Shown piece by piece: positions 14,141-64,000 of a stretch of DNA of 64,000 bases; within the stretch, counting starts at the first letter, position 1, and every line of letters starts with the position of its first letter. Source of the DNA: Glandiceps talaboti (lineage: Eukaryota; Hemichordata; Enteropneusta; Spengelidae); assembly GCF_964340395.1 (NCBI RefSeq), contig NC_135564.1, positions 12,353,891 through 12,417,890 on the forward strand, read 5' to 3'. The translations under genes were made by a program, and so were the position numbers. The notes below the pieces were generated by a model. It was not told where the DNA came from, made no database searches, and worked only from the letters and a program-made list of their open reading frames with translations.

Positions 14141-14344
14141 GACCGTGTCGTTTTCTCAAAAACGACTGGCTCAAATTAAATGAAAATTTGGTTCATATAT
14201 TCTTTAGCGTAATTGCTAGGTTTTAGGAAACATTTATGTATACTAATGAAGTATTTGCATAAATAACTATTTTCGGTAATTTGGCAACATTTATTTTTGT
14301 AGTACTTTTCATGTAATTTGTACATATATGTATGTTGATAGTGC
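12149..14344. repeat. Macrosatellite unit 6, diverged
   Basis: The direct orientation resumes at the position equivalent to about base 135 of unit 1. Its first 930 bp form the right arm facing the inverted segment at 10693-11545. The copy is diverged from units 1-4, has a shorter CTGT block (about 13770-14142), and is interrupted by the 92-bp hairpin insertion at 12897-12988. Confidence 0.88.
12888..12997. mobile_element. 92-bp GC-rich palindromic insertion with 9-bp target duplication
   Basis: The insertion is 12897-12988, flanked by ACCTTTATG on both sides (12888-12896 and 12989-12997); related units have one uninterrupted site here. The ends TAGTCTGTAAG and CTTACAGTCTA are inverted repeats. 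The whole insertion folds into an imperfect hairpin of about 20 bp, then an inner GCCCTCA/TGAGGGC stem. A 9-bp duplication is typical of Mutator-like elements, so a Mutator-type MITE is the best guess. Confidence 0.8.
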
Positions 14345-15976
14345 GCATGTGTCATGCATATACAGCTAGTTGATGTATTTTTTTGTAAAGCTAAAGGCTT
14401 TTCCATCACGGAAGGCATTCAGTTTACTACATTTGGTCATGTTTATATCACATCAAATGAATGCATTTAAAAAGAATATACGGATTAAAAGAAAAAAACA
14501 ATTGATATTCTGTACAACTTATGAAGTGGTGAAGTGGAATAAGACCGTGGTTTTTTTCTGCTAATGTCTATAATAAAATGGGATATCCACAATGTCCGGC
14601 TATTTTTAGTGTTACAGTAATGCATATTCCAGAATTAGCTTTTTGTGTTTTTTGGGCCACATCAGATGTTTATTTTTCACGGTTTTGAATGGGAGTGCGT
14701 GTGCAGATAAGAGGTGAACTCTGGCCATTATTATAAAGGTTGCGACCAGATGATTGTTGATATATATATTATACAAAATATTGAGCTGACACTATCTTTA
14801 TTTACTGAAACACAGGATCCCCTTGGCCCCCAACCCCACCAGTTGTACGACCACCTCGTTAGACACCCTCTTAACAGGGAAAGTTAGTAAATAGCAAACT
14901 GCAGACCTGTTTCAATTTTAGAGGGACTTATTAAACAGACAGGTGATGTCAACAGTAGGTAATCGGCGCAGTACCATGACACGGTGGAATTCAAAGGCAT
15001 GACTAGCTTAGCTAAAAAAAAATAATTACTGACTCCCGTTAGCCAATTTCATTTTCCCCTTTTTCCTTAGATTTTAATTTTTCCTTTACACACCTTTACG
15101 ATAGTGCTATGTTATGTTATGTTCATTTTCAGGGTAAACCACACCTATACATCAACAATGCAGGTATAGTTTCGAATATCATATCGAAACAGATGTAACT
15201 GTGATCAAGCGTGCTGAGTAAGTACCGTTCTGCTTCAATTGGTTATGAAGTTTGCTTTCACTTTTGAGTGCTAGCTCTGAAAGTGTAAAATGTCTGTACG
15301 TTTTGTTAATATAGGGAGTAAAATCGAGTAACTATACAAGTACAGTAATTGAGAGAATATCGTTTAGACACACTAAATTTACATTAAATGGACGCCATTT
15401 TGAATGATAGTGATCGGCACTTGATCAACATTTTAAATACGCAGAGTAATGCCCAATGCTGAAGGGGAGTTATTTACTGACCATCGTCAGTGATCCTTAC
15501 TGTCCTCTAATAATTTTGGTTACGAAAAGGCAATTGAAAGGACAGTTTGTTAAGTAGTGAACGTTTGAAGTAGAAAACGCTTGAAGTCCAAGCTATCTTC
15601 AACCTTTACAAATTACACACCAATGTACAAAGATTGTGTGACTAGGAATTGACTGTAGGGGTATACGCCATTAATACTGCAGTCTAACGAATTATGCATA
15701 ACACACGACTTTCAAAACATTACCCTCGTAGAGAGACCTACTTGAAAATGATTAGTGATTTTTCCCTAGGTTCAAACAATAAATCATAGTTGGTGTAATT
15801 TAGATGGTCGTTGCTGATATCATTGTAACACCTACCTATCTGCCAACCTACCTGTCTGTCTGTCTGTCTGTTTGTCTGTTTGTATGTATGTTTATCCATC
15901 TGTTTGTCCATCTGTCTACCAGCATGTCTGTGAGTCTGTCTGCCTACCTACCTGCCTACCTACCTACCTACCTACC

Positions 15977-16042
<66 letters not shown>

Positions 16043-16118
16043 CCAGCCTGTATATATGTGTCTGCCTGCCTGCCTGCCTGCCTTCCTACCAGCCAGCCAG
16101 CCTTTCTGACTGACTGAC

Positions 16119-16173
<55 letters not shown>

Positions 16174-16467
16174 TTGTCTACCTACCTGCCTGCCTGCCTG
16201 TCTGTCTGTCTGTCTGCTTGCCTGCCTGCCTGCCTGCCTGCATGTCTGTCTGTCAGTTTGTCTGTGACCATGTCGTTTTCTAAAAAACGACTGGCTCAAA
16301 TTAAACGAAAATTTGGTTCACATATTCTTTAGCGTAATTGCTAAGTTTTAGGAAACATATGTATACTAATGAAGTATTTGCATAAATAACTATTTTCGGT
16401 AATTTGGCAACATTTATTTTTGTAGTACTTTTCATGTAATTTGTACATATATTTATGTTGATAGTGC
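14345..16467. repeat. Macrosatellite unit 7, diverged (2123 bp)
   Basis: Direct copy with small deletions relative to units 1-4, for example about 35 bp missing after TAGTTTCGA (15174). Its tetranucleotide block (about 15835-16267) is more scrambled, with CTAC, CTGC and GACT steps. Confidence 0.9.
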
Positions 16468-17236
16468 GCATGTGTCAAGCATATACAGCTAGTTGATGTA
16501 AGTTATTTTAAAAGCTAAAGGCTTTTCCATCATGGAAGGCATTCAGTTTACTACATTTGGTAATGTTTATATCACATCAAATGAATGCATTTAAAAAGAA
16601 TATACAGATTAAAAGAAAAGACAATGGATATTCTGTACAACTTATGAAGTGGTGAAGTGGAATAAGACCATGGTTTTTTTTCTGCTAATGTCTATAATAA
16701 AATAGGATATAAAAAATGTTTAGTGTTACAGTAATGTATATTCCAGAATTATCTTTTTGTGTTTTTTGGGCCACATCAGATGTTAAATTTATTTTTCACG
16801 GTTTTGAGGTGGTGTGCATGTACAGATAAGAGGTGAACTCTGGCCATAATTATAAATGTAGCGACCAGATGTTTGTTGATATATATTATACAAAACATTG
16901 AGCTGATACTATCTTTATTTACTGAAACACAGGATCCCCTTGGCCCCCAACCCCACCGGTTGTACGACCACCTCATTACCTCTTAACAGGGAAAGTTAGT
17001 AAATAGCAAACTGCAGACCTGTTTCAATTTTAGAGGGACTTATTAAACAGACAGGTGATGTCAACAGTAGGTAATCAGCGCATTACCATGACACGGTGGA
17101 TGGTCGTTGCTGATATCATTGTAACACCTACCTATCTGCCAACCTACCTTTCTGTCGGTCCGTCTGTCTGTCCATCTGTCTGTATGTTTGTCTGTCTGTC
17201 TGTCTGTCTGCCTACCTACCTATCTATCTATCCAAC

Positions 17237-17277
<41 letters not shown>

Positions 17278-17320
17278 GTCTGTCTGCCAGCCTGTGTCTG
17301 TTTGTCTGTCTTATCGTATA
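16468..17320. repeat. Macrosatellite unit 8, internally deleted
   Basis: Direct copy in which sequence up to ACACGGTGG (17097) joins directly to ATGGTCGTTGCTGATATC. This removes about 850 bp of the usual body, and the unit ends with a short CTGT block. It is the 3' edge of the array. Confidence 0.88.
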
Positions 17321-17620
17321 GCTACAAATTCCTTATAATGAGGTAATGTATTGATGATAATAAAGCGCATGTCTTCGATATACCTTGCTAATGTAGGTTT
17401 TTAAATGTAGAGAATAATTAATTATTTTCAAATTGATTAAGCAATAGCTTGAGAATGCAAGCTTCAAGTTTCATATAATTTGGTACATGCATTGCATAAT
17501 TAACGATTTACGGTAATTAGTCAATATCGTAAATATGCAAATTTCATATAACTAGAATATACCACGTTATATGGAATTTGCATATTTACGATATTGCCTA
17601 ATTTCCAATAGGGAACTTGC
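17313..17620. repeat. Inverted copy of the 11.7-12.0 kb AT-rich spacer
   Basis: It reads TTATCGTATAGCTACAAATT and continues as the reverse complement of 12018 back to about 11700, including the hairpin core CAATATCGTAAATATGCAAA. The macrosatellite segment between the two copies is thus flanked by long inverted repeats. Confidence 0.85.
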
Positions 17621-17686
17621 AAACCCGCCATGTTGAATATTGCATAATGGGAAATGTGATAATAAATACTAATGAATTGGTATTGT

Positions 17687-17742
<56 letters not shown>

Positions 17743-18376
17743 TTTTTCGTGGGGGAATTTAATACCACAAAATTCAATAGGTTTAATACCACAAAATGCA
17801 ACATGTATAAACGCATTCCGGATTCGTTAACTTTGGAATTAAATATGTGCATTGTCTATATACTTGGCAGGGTATAATGTAATTGTTTGCGTCTGTAGAA
17901 ACTCTTAGCAATGTTAATGATAAAAGGATCAATAACACTGATAATAACTGATAAACTACTGAGGTTTACCTGTCTGGAATTTTTGCTCCTGAAAATAACA
18001 TTGCTCTTGGAACTATGCGTTTGGTGAAAGTGGTCATCAAGGGAAAATAAAATGCTACTCTTAATTACAATAATAAATTATAAAATTGTGGAATTCAATC
18101 CTTCTTGTATTCAAGTTTATCAGGAATACCAAAAGTAGCATAAGGCTGAATGTGAAATTGAAATATTTCTTGGCTATCTCCTGCATCACATAACATAGAT
18201 CAAATTTTGCGTTAAAAAGATATTTAAATATACATGGTTAAACGACAACTTCCGATGTTGTTAGTATGTATGTTCCATAATTTGCTTAGTATTTATATAA
18301 ATATTATTTGTCAATATAGCTTTGTTGATTGTTACCAATCTGAAATCCTGGGCTATTTGATGACACATCCAATACC
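17621..18376. other. AT-rich stretch with CA microsatellite; no gene seen
   Basis: A CA dinucleotide run occupies 17691-17739. The rest is AT-rich with no convincing coding frame. If the first exon call at 18377 is right, promoter and 5' UTR should fall here; no TATA box or initiator stands out. Confidence 0.5.
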
Positions 18377-62082
<43,706 letters not shown>

Positions 62083-62094
62083 GTAAATGAGCTA

Positions 62095-63704
62095 CACTTT
62101 TTGTCATAAAACCTTTAATAGTAGCATTTGGGTGTTTGAGACACACACAATTCTTGTTTGAGACACACACAATCCTTGTTTGAGACATACTGAATCCTGG
62201 TCTTAAGAGCTTAGCATTTGACGTTTTATGCAACAATTTACACTAAAACAGAACACATCTAAAGATGCGTTAGTCGGAGGTGACTTCTTCAAAGCATCCT
62301 GCTTTACACACTGTTACAATTTCGTGTGGTGTCTAAGACACACTAACTTCTGGTCTGTCGAACGGAGTAAATCGTTGACATTAAGTCCCAAATGCTAAGC
62401 ATTTATGACCATCAGAAGATGCCGCTTTCAACGTTGAAGAGAGCGCTCGAGCAGTCAGTAGACGTCTACGCGATGTCCAGTGTTTTCTGTGACCATCCCG
62501 CTTTCCACTGATGTTTCTCGTGTCTCCTTTTTCTCCCCTCTCTCGCTGTGTCTTTTCGTAGAGTACGTACGTCTAGTGTTTACATCAAATTTAAAAAGTG
62601 GTGTATGATACGCTCAAACTTCAATGATTCTTCATCCAAATTAGGTGGTACTCTGCCGTTATAGTAGTCCTGCTTGCATACAGAGTAAGTCGTCCCTTGA
62701 GCGAAACGCGTGCACCGTCTGCGAGCATGACTACCGTGAAAGTGACTCTTCAGAATCGAAATATCATAATTTACGACCTGTTTTCTTGGTCGCGGTCCAA
62801 TGGATGTTTCGCATCCCGTCGGCCATCTAGGTCTGTGGAATCGTAAAAAGGGGGTACTTTTTCAGATCACCCTCCGAGAATATGGGTATGATGCCCCATT
62901 TCTACTCTAGACCGTGTGCAGTGTATGGATTAGGTGTCGTTGAAGGTATAGCTCTGGATTTATACTCTACGGGGTTTGGACACAGCGTGTAGCATAGAAA
63001 TCCAGAGCTAGTTGAAGGTAAAACCTCCCGGATTTCGGAAAGAAGGGGGTTTTTGAAGTGATTTTCTCCCAGATTCACTATATAAAAAAAGGGGGGGTTC
63101 TTTTTCATTGAAATTTTAACTGGAAAAGGGGTACATATGAAATTTCGCTAACAAACCGGGGTACCCACCCATCCATGATCGAGCGACTCCGATCCCACCG
63201 CTGGGGAGTCGGAGAGTCAGAATTGTACGGGGTTTTGGTCACCGAAAACACTCGTCGTGTAGACTACCCGAACTGTCAATCCGTTTAGACGACCCTTTGA
63301 TGTGTGCTGTTTTAGAGTAAATTGTTGCAGAAAATCCCCAAATGCTAAGCTCTTATGACCAGGATTCAGTGTGTTTCGAACACCTCAATTCTGGTCATAA
63401 GAGCTTAGCATTTGGTTGTTTTCTGCAACAGTTTACTCTAAAACAGAAGACATCAAGGGTTCCGTCAATGAGAGTTGATGCAGACACAAGTTGGTGTGGT
63501 TTCGACTGGAGTGTTTGTTTTGTCGCCTGGAACTAACGCATATTTTGATGTGTCCTGTTTTAGAGTAAATTGTTGCACAAAACGGCAAATGCTAAGCTCT
63601 TATGACCAGGATTGTGTGTGTTTCGAACAAGGATTGTGTGTGTTTCAAACAAGAATTGTGTGTGTCTCAAACACCCAAATGCTAAGGTTTTATGACAAAA
63701 AGTG
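62095..63704. mobile_element. Inverted-repeat element with TA flanks (1610 bp)
   Basis: The ends CACTTTTTGTCATAAAAC and GTTTTATGACAAAAAGTG are inverse, flanked by TA (62093-62094, 63705-63706). The terminal arms are similar over about 165 bp (to about 62258 and from about 63545). A second internal palindrome (about 63299-63456) carries the same AAATGCTAAGCTCTTATGAC motif, and a further degenerate copy lies at about 62366-62413. No transposase is seen. Confidence 0.85.
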
Positions 63705-64000
63705 TAATTACTTGAAATTATTAAAGTATTGAAATTAACTTTTGTTGTAACACAACTTGAACATTTTACCTGCACACTTCTTACTTCGCCAACATATTTG
63801 ACGCACTACTCATCTCACGTGACTTTATGGACACGTGAGCCTAATAACAAAAGTTAAAGTGAATACTATGGTTTACAAACACAGATGAATTTCCATTTGA
63901 AGAACAAATTACTTAATAGGTGAAACGATACGATATAAATGTAGGATTTATACAATATAGCAATACAGTTATACCTGTCGAAAAAAACCCTGTGTATATG
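63705..64000. other. Right edge of window, no feature recognised
   Basis: AT-rich sequence following the TA-flanked element. Probably intron; no acceptor plus ankyrin-like frame is visible. Confidence 0.5.

Noticed and set aside
62645-62830. 61-codon frame after an AG as a further gene exon
   Set aside because: It lies inside the TA-flanked inverted-repeat element and is not ankyrin-like.

Overview
The window is animal nuclear DNA, most likely from a marine invertebrate. The evidence is GT-AG introns, codon-symmetric exons, very dense microsatellites, many inverted-repeat elements and a non-LTR retrotransposon relic. A hemichordate or lancelet would fit the style, but the sequence alone does not fix the phylum.

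Region 1 (1-17.6 kb) is a tandem macrosatellite with no supported gene. Four almost identical units of about 2.33-2.35 kb run head to tail, each carrying a roughly 600-bp CTGT-rich block. A fifth unit breaks off at about 10.69 kb into an inverted copy. The array then resumes with more diverged, partly deleted units to about 17.3 kb. A 92-bp GC-rich hairpin insertion with a 9-bp target duplication lies in the sixth unit.

Region 2 (18.4-62.1 kb) is one large plus-strand gene made almost entirely of ankyrin repeats. I place 27 ankyrin exons, nearly all of 99 bp (33 codons), every one bounded by phase-0 GT-AG introns. A plausible short first coding exon (18377-18460) precedes them. The 3' end is not seen and probably lies beyond the window. 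Together the exons give about 935 residues. From exon AR7 on, they fall into six recognisable types that recur in fixed order: ABCDEF, BCD, ABCD, CD, CDEF. This is the mark of repeated unequal duplication of a six-exon cassette, and flanking intron sequence is duplicated too. Because all the cassettes are phase-symmetric, any could be skipped or duplicated without breaking the frame.

The introns are packed with repeats. They hold a family of G-rich elements with inverted ends (21957-24452, 47192-49162, 56036-58326), small palindromic MITE-like elements, and a CTGT-headed dispersed repeat related to the macrosatellite. They also hold a 2-kb minisatellite with period about 105 bp (53.6-55.6 kb) and a broken LINE reverse transcriptase (56.4-58.1 kb). 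On the minus strand at 51022-51067 there is a sequence with all core features of a type I hammerhead ribozyme. A 1.6-kb inverted-repeat element (62095-63704) sits 12 bp past the last visible splice donor.

I see no tRNA, rRNA, CRISPR array, bacterial operon or virus. The most notable items are the ordered ankyrin exon cassette array, the hammerhead ribozyme motif and the homogenised macrosatellite with its inverted segment.
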